From positions 1 through 5,190 of the forward strand of contig JAGBTR010000309.1 in the NCBI GenBank assembly GCA_017631215.1: 5,190 nt of DNA, in the 5' to 3' direction. A program made the position numbers and the translations under genes. This document shows positions 1 to 5,190 of the stretch, in pieces. This stretch comes from Clostridia bacterium (GTDB lineage Bacteria; Bacillota; Clostridia; Oscillospirales; CAG-272). The notes beneath the pieces were generated by a model. That model did not search any database and had not been told where the DNA came from. It was given only the letters and a program-made list of their open reading frames with translations. Every line of letters begins with the position of its first letter. The stretch's first letter is position 1.

Positions 1-1209
1 ATGGTCGCCTGCCTGCCGCTGTACAAGCGGGTGCAGGAGCGGCTGGACGGCATCACGTCCGCCACGCGCCAGAATCTGACAGGCGTTCGCGTGCTGCGTG
101 CCTTCCGCAAGGAGGACGCTGAGATCGCCTCGTTTGAGGAGCGCAACGCCGCGCTGACCGCACAGCAAAACCGCGTCGGTCGCCTCTCAGCCCTGCTCAA
201 TCCCCTCTCCTACGCGATGGTCAACCTCGCCATCGTCGTGCTGATCTATATCGGCGCGCTGCAGGTGGACGGCGGTGTCATCACGCAGGGTGAGGTCATC
301 GCGCTCTATAACTATATGTCGCAAATTCTCGTCGAGCTGATCAAGCTGGCAAGTCTCATCATCACGCTGACCAAGGCGATCGCCTGCGCCAAGCGACTGG
401 GCGCGCTCCTTGAGGTCCAGCCCTCGATGGATGCGCCCGCAGACGGCGTGACCGAGCCGCTGGCAGATGCCGATGCCGTCTGCTTTGACAACGTTAGCCT
501 GACCTACGACGGCGCGGCCGAGGCAGCGCTTGAGAACGTCTCGTTCACCGCCCGACGCGGCGACGTGATCGGTGTCATCGGCGGTACGGGCTCGGGCAAA
601 TCGACGCTCGTCAACCTCATCCCCCGCTTCTACGATGCGACCGAGGGCGAGGTGCGTATCGGCGGTGTATCCGTCAAGGATTGGTCGCCCTCCGCACTGC
701 GCGATCGCATTGCCATCGTACCGCAAAAGGCGGTGCTGTTCCACGGAACCATTCGCGAAAATCTCCTTTGGGGCAAGTCGGATGCGACCGACGAGGAGAT
801 GATGACCGCTCTTCGCGCGGCACAAGCCGAGGACGTGGTACTCTCCAAGGAGGGACAGCTCGACGCCCCTGTTGAGCAAGGCGGACGCAATTTTTCGGGC
901 GGTCAGCGCCAGAGGCTGACCATCGCCCGCGCGCTCATCCGCAAGCCCGATATTCTCATCCTCGACGACAGCTCCTCCGCGCTGGACTACGCCACCGACG
1001 CCGCACTTCGCCGCGCACTGCGCGAGCTTGAGGGTGCGCCGACCGTCTTTATCGTAGCCCAACGCGCGACCGCTCTGCGCCACGCCGACACCATTCTTGT
1101 GTTGGACGACGGTGCTTTGGTCGGTATGGGCACGCACGACGAGCTTCTGACAAGCTGTGACACCTACCGCGAAATTGTCGAGTCGCAGTACAGAAAGGAG
1201 AGTGTGTGA
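1..1209 (+). CDS. ABC exporter half-transporter, degenerate-site subunit (5' partial)
   Basis: Membrane permease fused to an ATPase domain, one half of a type IV ABC exporter in the cytoplasmic membrane. Only 402 residues are present against about 580 for the family. The first residues match the cytoplasmic loop after helix 4, so the ATG at base 1 is an internal Met and the real start lies upstream of the window. Helices 5 and 6 are visible at about residues 70-90 and 105-127. The ATPase domain follows: Walker A GGTGSGKS (194-201), Q-loop Q242, signature FSGGQ (298-302), Walker B ILILDD (318-323), D-loop SALD (326-329). Two catalytic positions are altered: the Walker B glutamate is Asp (D323) and the switch histidine is Gln (Q354). 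This is the known pattern of the degenerate subunit of heterodimeric exporters such as TM287 of TM287/288. The partner gene starts one base after the stop. The substrate cannot be read from sequence; drug, lipid or peptide are all possible. Confidence 0.95.
   Translation: MVACLPLYKRVQERLDGITSATRQNLTGVRVLRAFRKEDAEIASFEERNAALTAQQNRVGRLSALLNPLSYAMVNLAIVVLIYIGALQVDGGVITQGEVIALYNYMSQILVELIKLASLIITLTKAIACAKRLGALLEVQPSMDAPADGVTEPLADADAVCFDNVSLTYDGAAEAALENVSFTARRGDVIGVIGGTGSGKSTLVNLIPRFYDATEGEVRIGGVSVKDWSPSALRDRIAIVPQKAVLFHGTIRENLLWGKSDATDEEMMTALRAAQAEDVVLSKEGQLDAPVEQGGRNFSGGQRQRLTIARALIRKPDILILDDSSSALDYATDAALRRALRELEGAPTVFIVAQRATALRHADTILVLDDGALVGMGTHDELLTSCDTYREIVESQYRKESV
1194..1200 (+). promoter_or_regulatory. 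Ribosome binding site of second ABC subunit
   Basis: AAAGGAG lies inside the last codons of the upstream gene, 10 bases before the ATG at 1211. It fixes the start at 1211 rather than an in-frame ATG at 1157, which lies well inside the upstream gene and has no comparable site. The arrangement implies cotranscription and probably translational coupling of the two subunits. Confidence 0.85.
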
Positions 1210-1210
1210 T

Positions 1211-2980
1211 ATGGCAAAGCAAGCAAAAATGTCTGCCCGTGACACGCGCAAAACGCTGAGTGCCGTGCTCCGCTATCTGCGCGCTTATCGACTCCACATC
1301 GCGCTCTCGGGAATTCTCGCCGCACTGTCCGTCGCGCTGACGCTGTATATCCCCATCGTCATCGGTGACGCGATCGATCTCATCGTCAAGGCAGGCGAGG
1401 TCGACTTCGAGGGCATCCTTCCCCTACTCATCCGCATAGCCGCCTGCTCGGTGCTGATCGCCCTCTTCCAATGGCTGATGAGCACACTCAACAACAAGAT
1501 CACCTTCGAGGTTGTCCGCGACACACGAAGTGCCGCCTTCCGCCGTCTGCAAAAGCTCCCCCTCTCTTACCTTGACAGCAAGCCGACGGGCGAGATCGTC
1601 AGCCGTGTCATTGCCGACGTAGATCAGTTCTCCGAGGGACTTCTGCTCGGCTTCACCCAGCTCTTTACGGGTGTACTGACCATTCTCGGCACGCTCATCT
1701 TTATGCTGACGCTCCATCCGCTCATCACGCTGGTGGTCGTCGTGCTGACCCCCCTTTCGCTGTTTGTGGCTCGCTACATCGCCACGCACACGCACGATAT
1801 GTTCGTCAAGCAATCCGAGACGCGCGGCCGCCAGACGGCACTGATCGACGAAATGATCGGTCAAGCCAAAACCGTCAAGGCCTTCTCGCACGAGGACGAG
1901 GCACTTGCCGCATTTGATGAGATCAACGAAAAGCTCAAGCGCCATTCGCTCAAGGCCATCTTCTATTCCTCGCTGGTCAATCCCTGCACCCGCTTCATCA
2001 ACTCGATGGTCTATGCAGGCGTTGCGCTGACGGGCGCCTTCACGGTGCTCGGCGGCGGCACCTTCACGGTCGGTATGCTGTCCTGCTTCCTCAGCTACGC
2101 CAACCAATACACCAAGCCCTTCAACGAGATCTCGGGCGTAGTGACCGAGCTGCAGAACGCGCTCGCCTGCGCCGCCCGTATCTTTGATCTGATCGATCGC
2201 CCCACCGAGGTGCCCGATGCCGAGGACGCGGCTGTGCTGAAGGACGCATCCGGCAGCATCGAGATCAACGGTGTCTCGTTTGCCTATGACCCCGCCCGCC
2301 CGCTCATCCGCGATCTTGATCTCAAGGTCGCCCCGGGACAGCGCGTAGCCATCGTAGGTCCGACGGGCTGCGGCAAGACGACGATGATCAACCTGCTGAT
2401 GCGCTTCTACGACGTGGATGCGGGCAGCATCTCGGTCGACGGCATCGGCCTGCGCGATATGACACGCGCCTCTCTGCGCGAAAATTACGGTATGGTGCTT
2501 CAGGACACCTGGCTGTGCGCGGGTACCATCCGCGACAACATCACGATGGGCAAGCCCGACGCGACCGATGAGGAGGTCGAGGCCGCCGCACGCGCCGCTC
2601 ACGCACACAGCTTCATCCGCCGTCTGCCCGACGGCTACAACACCGTCATCGGTGAGGATGGCGGCAATCTCTCGCAGGGTCAGAAGCAGCTGTTGTGCAT
2701 CACCCGCATTATGCTCTGCCTGCCGCCGATGCTCATTCTCGACGAGGCGACCTCGTCCATCGACACACGCACCGAGCAAAAGATCCAAAGCGCCTTTGCA
2801 CGTATGATGACGGGACGCACCAGCTTCATCGTCGCCCACCGCCTCTCGACCATCCGCGATGCGGATAACATTCTCGTGATGAAGGACGGCAACGTCATCG
2901 AGCAAGGCAAGCACGACGAGCTGCTCGCACGCGGCGGCTTTTACGCCGATCTTTACAACAGCCAATTCGAGACCGTATAA
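1211..2980 (+). CDS. ABC exporter half-transporter, catalytic-site subunit
   Basis: Complete 589-residue ABC exporter subunit, normal length for the family: six membrane helices, then an ATPase domain. Hydrophobic segments lie at about 28-51, 69-93, 144-166, 170-188, 254-281 and 287-315. The ATPase domain has Walker A GPTGCGKT (383-390), Q-loop Q431, Walker B LILDE (508-512) with the catalytic Glu E512, D-loop SSID (515-518) and switch His H543. The signature motif is LSQGQ (487-491), with Gln replacing the first Gly. In a heterodimer this altered signature faces the degenerate Walker site of the upstream subunit, while the upstream subunit's intact SGGQ faces this subunit's intact Walker A/B. 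The two genes therefore complement each other, giving one hydrolytic and one non-hydrolytic site, as in TM288, LmrD and similar exporters. The start at 1211 is one base after the previous stop and has its own ribosome binding site. Substrate unknown. Confidence 0.96.
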   Translation: MAKQAKMSARDTRKTLSAVLRYLRAYRLHIALSGILAALSVALTLYIPIVIGDAIDLIVKAGEVDFEGILPLLIRIAACSVLIALFQWLMSTLNNKITFEVVRDTRSAAFRRLQKLPLSYLDSKPTGEIVSRVIADVDQFSEGLLLGFTQLFTGVLTILGTLIFMLTLHPLITLVVVVLTPLSLFVARYIATHTHDMFVKQSETRGRQTALIDEMIGQAKTVKAFSHEDEALAAFDEINEKLKRHSLKAIFYSSLVNPCTRFINSMVYAGVALTGAFTVLGGGTFTVGMLSCFLSYANQYTKPFNEISGVVTELQNALACAARIFDLIDRPTEVPDAEDAAVLKDASGSIEINGVSFAYDPARPLIRDLDLKVAPGQRVAIVGPTGCGKTTMINLLMRFYDVDAGSISVDGIGLRDMTRASLRENYGMVLQDTWLCAGTIRDNITMGKPDATDEEVEAAARAAHAHSFIRRLPDGYNTVIGEDGGNLSQGQKQLLCITRIMLCLPPMLILDEATSSIDTRTEQKIQSAFARMMTGRTSFIVAHRLSTIRDADNILVMKDGNVIEQGKHDELLARGGFYADLYNSQFETV

Positions 2981-2982
2981 AC

Positions 2983-3021
2983 AAAAAGGCACGCTCCCAG
3001 CAAAGGGATGCGTGCTTTTTT
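2983..3021. terminator. Bidirectional Rho-independent terminator
   Basis: AAAAAGGCACGCTCCC (2983-2998), a six-base loop AGCAAA, then GGGATGCGTGCTTTTTT (3005-3021). The arms pair as AAAAAG/CACGC/TCCC with one bulged base on each side. The A tract on the left and T tract on the right give a U-rich tail on either strand. It begins two bases after the stop of the ABC pair and ends seven bases before the stop of the convergent radC gene, so it probably ends both transcription units. Confidence 0.9.
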
Positions 3022-3028
3022 GATTGCT

Positions 3029-3790
3029 TCATTCGACGGCGGAATCCTCGCCGCAATAGCGCTTATAATAGGACGCGTAAAAATCATCCTCGACCTCCAG
3101 CATCTCCCCGACGGGCGGATGAACGATGGAGGTATAGCTTCCACCCGAAAAGATCAGATGGTCGACCAGCGTGATGTTGGTCGAGGACAGCAGATACTGC
3201 ACACGGTCGGTCGTGTCAAGATCGGCTTCGGATGGGCGCGCCTCGCCGTTGGGGTGATTGTGGGCAAGCAACACCGCCGAGGCGTTATGCAGTATGGCCT
3301 CCTTCATCAGACGGTGCGGATCGATCGACACGTGATTGACCTCACCGCGCGCCAGCTCTACGGTATCTATCAGGTGCATACCGTTATCAAACATCATCAA
3401 ATAGACACACTCCTGCGACATTCCGACGAACATACGATGCAGATAGTCGGCAATATCCTGCAGGCTGGTATACTTCTTCTTTGACTTGATCGTACCGCGC
3501 GCAATGCGGCGGAGTATGGCACCGCACACCGACAGAAACAGCGCCGAATTCTCACCGATCCCGTCTATTTGCGCCAGATGCTCGGGGCGGGCGTTGACGA
3601 TACCCTCGATCGAACCGAAGCGATCGAGAAGCGCGTGCGCGACACCGTTGGTATTGCTTCGCGGAATGATGTAGAACAGCAGCATCTCGACCAGCTCGTG
3701 GTCGGGCATCGAGTCGCCGCTGTCCGCCTTGAATTTTACTCGCATTCTTTCGCGGTGTCCCGCGTGCGCGTTTTTATTTTTCTCAGCCAT
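3029..3790 (-). CDS. radC: RadC family JAMM/MPN-domain protein
   Basis: A 253-residue RadC (UPF0758/MPN) protein, near usual length. The N-terminal half (about 11-100) carries the RadC helical region with ELVEMLL (32-38) and a helix-hairpin-helix-like IDGIGENSA (75-83). The C-terminal JAMM domain (about 105-225) has the metal motif HNHPNGEARPSEAD: H177, H179, S187 and D190 match HxH-x7-S-x2-D, and E145 in VELARGE is the likely catalytic Glu. The usual GT after the Glu is GE here (G149-E150). About 25 residues rich in acidic and aromatic amino acids follow the conserved core. RadC was named for DNA repair, but that role is disputed and its biochemical activity is unsettled; a metal-dependent hydrolase fold is the safe statement. 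The start overlaps the upstream gene's end by 8 bases (ATGGCTGA), and AGGGAG (3797-3802) lies 6 bases before the ATG. No promoter of its own is seen. Confidence 0.95.
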   Translation of the reverse strand: MAEKNKNAHAGHRERMRVKFKADSGDSMPDHELVEMLLFYIIPRSNTNGVAHALLDRFGSIEGIVNARPEHLAQIDGIGENSALFLSVCGAILRRIARGTIKSKKKYTSLQDIADYLHRMFVGMSQECVYLMMFDNGMHLIDTVELARGEVNHVSIDPHRLMKEAILHNASAVLLAHNHPNGEARPSEADLDTTDRVQYLLSSTNITLVDHLIFSGGSYTSIVHPPVGEMLEVEDDFYASYYKRYCGEDSAVE

Positions 3791-4511
3791 TGCTGTCTCC
3801 CTTGCTGACCAACGCGCGACAAACCGTTCTCGCCGCTTGCTCGTTTACCGTACATTTTGCCGCAATGGCGGGCACACGGCGGATCATACCCGCCAAAAGC
3901 CGTGCGCTTTGCGACATCGTCGAACGTGCGGCAGGAAATACGACCTGCCCGATCACGCCCTCCAGATATTCTCTTTCCGAGAGCGCGCGCACCGCATCGT
4001 GCTCGCCTCTCTCCAGAAGGCAGATCGCCGAGAGCGGAACGACGGCATTCTCTCCCCAGCCCTCCTTACCGCACCACGGCGTACCGTAAGCGTAGAAGCG
4101 ACCGTCCTTGCCGAGCCGCACGATGGGCTTGTCGCCGTTGATGACGCGCACGTCCTTGCCAAAGGTGTCCATCCACAGCTTGGCGTGCGTCGATTTGCCG
4201 ACGCCGCGCGGTGCCACGATGGCATAGCCGCGACCGCGGTATTCCAGCAGAGCGGCGTGGAGCACGAAGGCATCAAAGGGCAAAAGACTCAGCGCCAATT
4301 TCTCGTGCAGGCAGATGCACTCCGCCTGCTCCTCGTCAAGACCGATGGGAAGCGAGCGACGCTTTTTTTCGATGTCAGCCGTCGTGACGAACAGCGCAAG
4401 ATCACTGCGGACGTCATCCGTCATATACGGACGGCAGATGCGCTCGGTCAGCGCATACCGTGCGCGAACAGACACGAAGATGCCCGCCACGCATATTTTG
4501 AAGCAATACAT
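3783..4511 (-). CDS. HPr kinase-like P-loop protein (HprK-related)
   Basis: A 242-residue cytoplasmic protein of the HprK-related P-loop kinase superfamily. FVLHAALLEY (82-91) precedes the P-loop APRGVGKST (100-108, with K106 and S107). Then come INGDKPIVR (124-132, with likely metal/catalytic D127) and YGTPWCGKEGW (142-152), followed by VPLSAICLLERG (158-169). From recall, the order HAA, GKSTHAKLW, NGDKP, YGTPWCGK and PL-AI-LLE resembles the short HprK homologues of Firmicutes, some of which modify lasso peptides. The N-terminal domain of true HPr kinase/phosphorylase is missing, and no HPr, lasso precursor, PqqD-like or cyclase gene is next to it, so the substrate is unknown. The first Gly of the P-loop is Ala (A100). 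The start at 4511 is preferred over an ATG at 4532 because a perfect AGGAGG lies 7 bases before it. The gene is first in an operon with radC, which it overlaps by 8 bases. Confidence 0.82.
   Translation of the reverse strand: MYCFKICVAGIFVSVRARYALTERICRPYMTDDVRSDLALFVTTADIEKKRRSLPIGLDEEQAECICLHEKLALSLLPFDAFVLHAALLEYRGRGYAIVAPRGVGKSTHAKLWMDTFGKDVRVINGDKPIVRLGKDGRFYAYGTPWCGKEGWGENAVVPLSAICLLERGEHDAVRALSEREYLEGVIGQVVFPAARSTMSQSARLLAGMIRRVPAIAAKCTVNEQAARTVCRALVSKGDSNG
3797..3802 (-). promoter_or_regulatory. Ribosome binding site of radC
   Basis: AGGGAG on the minus strand, 6 bases before the radC ATG at 3790 and within the last codons of the kinase-like gene. With the 8-base gene overlap, this points to translational coupling, with ribosomes ending the upstream gene able to restart on radC. 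Confidence 0.8.
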
Positions 4512-4518
4512 CGGCTCC

Positions 4519-4524
4519 CCTCCT
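4519..4524 (-). promoter_or_regulatory. Consensus ribosome binding site of the kinase-like gene
   Basis: Perfect AGGAGG on the minus strand, 7 bases before the ATG at 4511. An alternative in-frame ATG at 4532 would place this site inside the coding region and has only AT-rich sequence before it, so the site decides the start. Confidence 0.88.
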
Positions 4525-4547
4525 CTCGACATAGTAATACAGATATT

Positions 4548-4576
4548 ATATTACCACATTTTTATCTGTTTTGCAA
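4548..4576 (-). promoter_or_regulatory. Sigma-A type promoter for the kinase-radC operon
   Basis: On the minus strand, -35 TTGCAA (4571-4576), a 17-base spacer, and -10 TAATAT (4548-4553) preceded by TGG, an extended -10. A perfect TATAAT overlaps just downstream (4545-4550) but sits 20 bases from the -35. Transcription would start near 4541, giving a leader of about 30 bases that includes the ribosome binding site. Called from sequence only. Confidence 0.7.
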
Positions 4577-4636
4577 GCCTTTTTCCTTGATTTTTTCATC
4601 GGCAAAAAAAGTTCCGCCGAAAGTTGGGAAATTTTA

Positions 4637-4665
4637 TTGACGCGACCGTTTTTTTATGGTAGAAT
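4637..4665 (+). promoter_or_regulatory. Sigma-A type promoter for the alpha-mannosidase gene
   Basis: -35 TTGACG (4637-4642, five of six consensus bases), a 17-base spacer, and -10 TAGAAT (4660-4665) preceded by TGG (4657-4659), an extended -10. A start near 4672 would give a leader of about 66 bases before the ATG at 4738. The match is strong enough that a repressor, rather than an activator, is the likelier form of control (inference). Confidence 0.8.
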
Positions 4666-4675
4666 AACAAACAAC

Positions 4676-4687
4676 GGAGACATCTCC
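4676..4687. repeat. Short inverted repeat in the mannosidase leader
   Basis: GGAGACATCTCC: five-base arms GGAGA and TCTCC with a two-base centre. It begins just after the predicted transcription start. It could be half of a regulator site, but a repeat this short can occur by chance. Confidence 0.4.
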
Positions 4688-4691
4688 AAAT

Positions 4692-4715
4692 ATGATTGCC
4701 GCGCGGCGGTATCAT
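4692..4715. promoter_or_regulatory. Palindromic element, candidate operator of the mannosidase gene
   Basis: A perfect 10-base palindrome GCCGCGCGGC (4698-4707) is enclosed by arms ATGAT (4692-4696) and ATCAT (4711-4715). The joints are unequal: one base on the left, three on the right. It lies about 20-44 bases downstream of the predicted transcription start, where a repressor would block elongation or open complex formation. It stands out as GC-rich in an AT-rich region. It could instead act as an RNA hairpin in the leader. There is no T tract after it, so it is not an intrinsic terminator. Confidence 0.5.
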
Positions 4716-4721
4716 CCCTTG

Positions 4722-4728
4722 AAAGGAG
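4722..4728 (+). promoter_or_regulatory. Ribosome binding site of the alpha-mannosidase gene
   Basis: AAAGGAG, 9 bases before the ATG at 4738. It supports that start; the encoded protein begins directly with the conserved N-terminal strand of the family. Confidence 0.88.
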
Positions 4729-4737
4729 CAGACTACA

Positions 4738-5190
4738 ATGAAAAAAACGCTGCATATCATCCCCCACTCGCACTGGGACAGAGAATGGTATCTTCCCTTT
4801 GAGAAGCACCGCGTCCGCCTGATCGATCTGTTTGACAACCTCATTCAGGTGATGGAGGAAAACGAGGATTACACCTATTATCATCTGGATGGTCAGTACA
4901 TCGTCATCGACGACTATCTTGAGGTTCGTCCCCAGATGCGCGACAGACTGATGAAGCTCATCCACGACGGTCGCATCCACGTCGGTCCCTGGTACATCCT
5001 TCAGGACGAGTACCTGACGAGCGGCGAGGCCAACGTCCGTAATATGCTGTACGGCATCCGTCTGTGCCGCGAGATCGGCGCAGATCCCGTTGAGACGGGC
5101 TATTTCCCCGATGCCTTCGGTAACATCTCGCAGGCTCCCCAGATCATCCGCGGCTTCGGCTTTGACAACGCGGTGTTCGGTCGTGGCATC
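4738..5190 (+). CDS. Alpha-mannosidase, glycoside hydrolase family 38 (3' partial)
   Basis: The first 151 residues of a protein that should reach roughly 850-1000 residues; the reading frame is open to the window edge. Family 38 retaining alpha-mannosidases cleave alpha-mannosides with a zinc ion in the active site. HSHWDREWY (10-18) supplies the likely zinc ligands H12 and D14, and GYFPDAFGNISQAPQI (121-136) supplies the likely nucleophile D125. GPWYILQDEYLTSGEANVRN (83-102) is another conserved block of bacterial members. There is no signal peptide, so the enzyme should be cytoplasmic and act on imported oligosaccharides or phosphorylated or glycerate-linked mannosides, as do E. coli MngB and streptococcal GH38 enzymes. 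Exact linkage preference cannot be told from this fragment. The gene has its own promoter and a candidate operator and probably starts a sugar-use operon continuing to the right. Confidence 0.95.
   Translation, partial: MKKTLHIIPHSHWDREWYLPFEKHRVRLIDLFDNLIQVMEENEDYTYYHLDGQYIVIDDYLEVRPQMRDRLMKLIHDGRIHVGPWYILQDEYLTSGEANVRNMLYGIRLCREIGADPVETGYFPDAFGNISQAPQIIRGFGFDNAVFGRGI

Larger units (their letters stand above)
4533..4737. other. Divergent intergenic control region
   Basis: About 205 bases with no convincing gene between the kinase-like gene and the mannosidase gene. It is AT-rich against GC-rich flanks. It holds one promoter in each direction with about 60 bases between their -35 boxes. That gap contains T and A tracts (4591-4596, 4604-4610) and a short inverted repeat TCGGC/GCCGA (4599-4603 and 4616-4620, 12-base loop). 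Palindromic elements lie in the mannosidase leader. Confidence 0.75.

Noticed and set aside
1..3. ATG at base 1 as a true start of the first ABC gene
   Set aside because: The protein would lack helices 1-4 of the permease. The sequence begins in the loop after helix 4, so this is a window cut and not a truncated gene.
187..1251. Long minus-strand open frame (354 codons) opposite the first ABC gene
   Set aside because: It is a shadow of GC-rich codon usage. The plus strand carries unmistakable ABC motifs, and the antisense translation shows no recognisable domain, being rich in Arg, Gly and His.
1424..2992. Very long minus-strand open frame (522 codons) opposite the second ABC gene
   Set aside because: The plus strand encodes a complete ABC exporter. 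The antisense product is low in hydrophobic structure, with no motif and no convincing ribosome binding site, and it runs through the shared terminator.
3008..3484. Plus-strand open frame (158 codons) opposite radC
   Set aside because: It starts within the terminator hairpin and is antisense to the JAMM domain. No independent support was found.
4599..4620. TCGGC/GCCGA inverted repeat as a terminator
   Set aside because: The stem is only five bases with a 12-base loop, and no T tract follows on either strand. It lies between two promoters, where no transcript needs ending.
3729..4640. Plus-strand open frame (303 codons) opposite the HprK-like gene
   Set aside because: It lies antisense to a gene with a clear P-loop and continues into the AT-rich promoter region. 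Its product is Arg/His-rich with no domain seen.
4620..4737. Catabolite-response (cre) site near the mannosidase promoter
   Set aside because: I looked for the CcpA-type consensus by eye and found no acceptable match.
4596..4980. Two minus-strand open frames across the mannosidase start
   Set aside because: They overlap the GH38 N-terminus antisense and cross its promoter and leader. No ribosome binding site or domain was seen.

Overview
The window looks like a stretch of chromosome from a GC-rich, low-GC-phylum-style (Firmicutes) bacterium, most likely a gut or anaerobic Clostridia lineage such as the Oscillospiraceae or a relative. This is inferred from the strong AGGAGG/AAAGGAG ribosome binding sites, the tightly packed genes, the heterodimeric ABC exporter pair, the clostridial-style RadC and the HPr-kinase-like protein. 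Base composition is GC-rich by eye within genes and clearly AT-rich in the single intergenic control region. No tRNA, rRNA, CRISPR array, insertion sequence or prophage gene is visible.

Layout: (1) Positions 1-2980, plus strand, hold two consecutive ABC exporter half-transporter genes. The first is cut by the window edge and lacks its first four membrane helices; the second is complete. They are one base apart and almost certainly form one heterodimer, with one degenerate and one catalytic ATP site. (2) Positions 2983-3021 hold a hairpin with A and T tracts on both sides, which can end transcription from both directions. (3) Positions 3029-4511, minus strand, are a two-gene operon: an HprK-like P-loop kinase-fold protein (upstream) and a RadC-family JAMM-domain protein (downstream), overlapping by 8 bases. 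(4) Positions 4512-4737 are a divergent control region with two good sigma-A type promoters, both with extended -10 elements, and a palindromic element downstream of the rightward promoter. (5) Positions 4738-5190, plus strand, are the first 151 codons of a glycoside hydrolase family 38 alpha-mannosidase that runs off the right edge.

The three transcription units have no obvious common pathway. The exporter pair stands alone, the kinase and RadC are coupled in translation for an unknown purpose, and the mannosidase probably begins a sugar-catabolic operon under its own operator. I did not find a clear undescribed system. The two points most worth following are the overlapping kinase-radC pair and the dyad-symmetric leader of the mannosidase gene.
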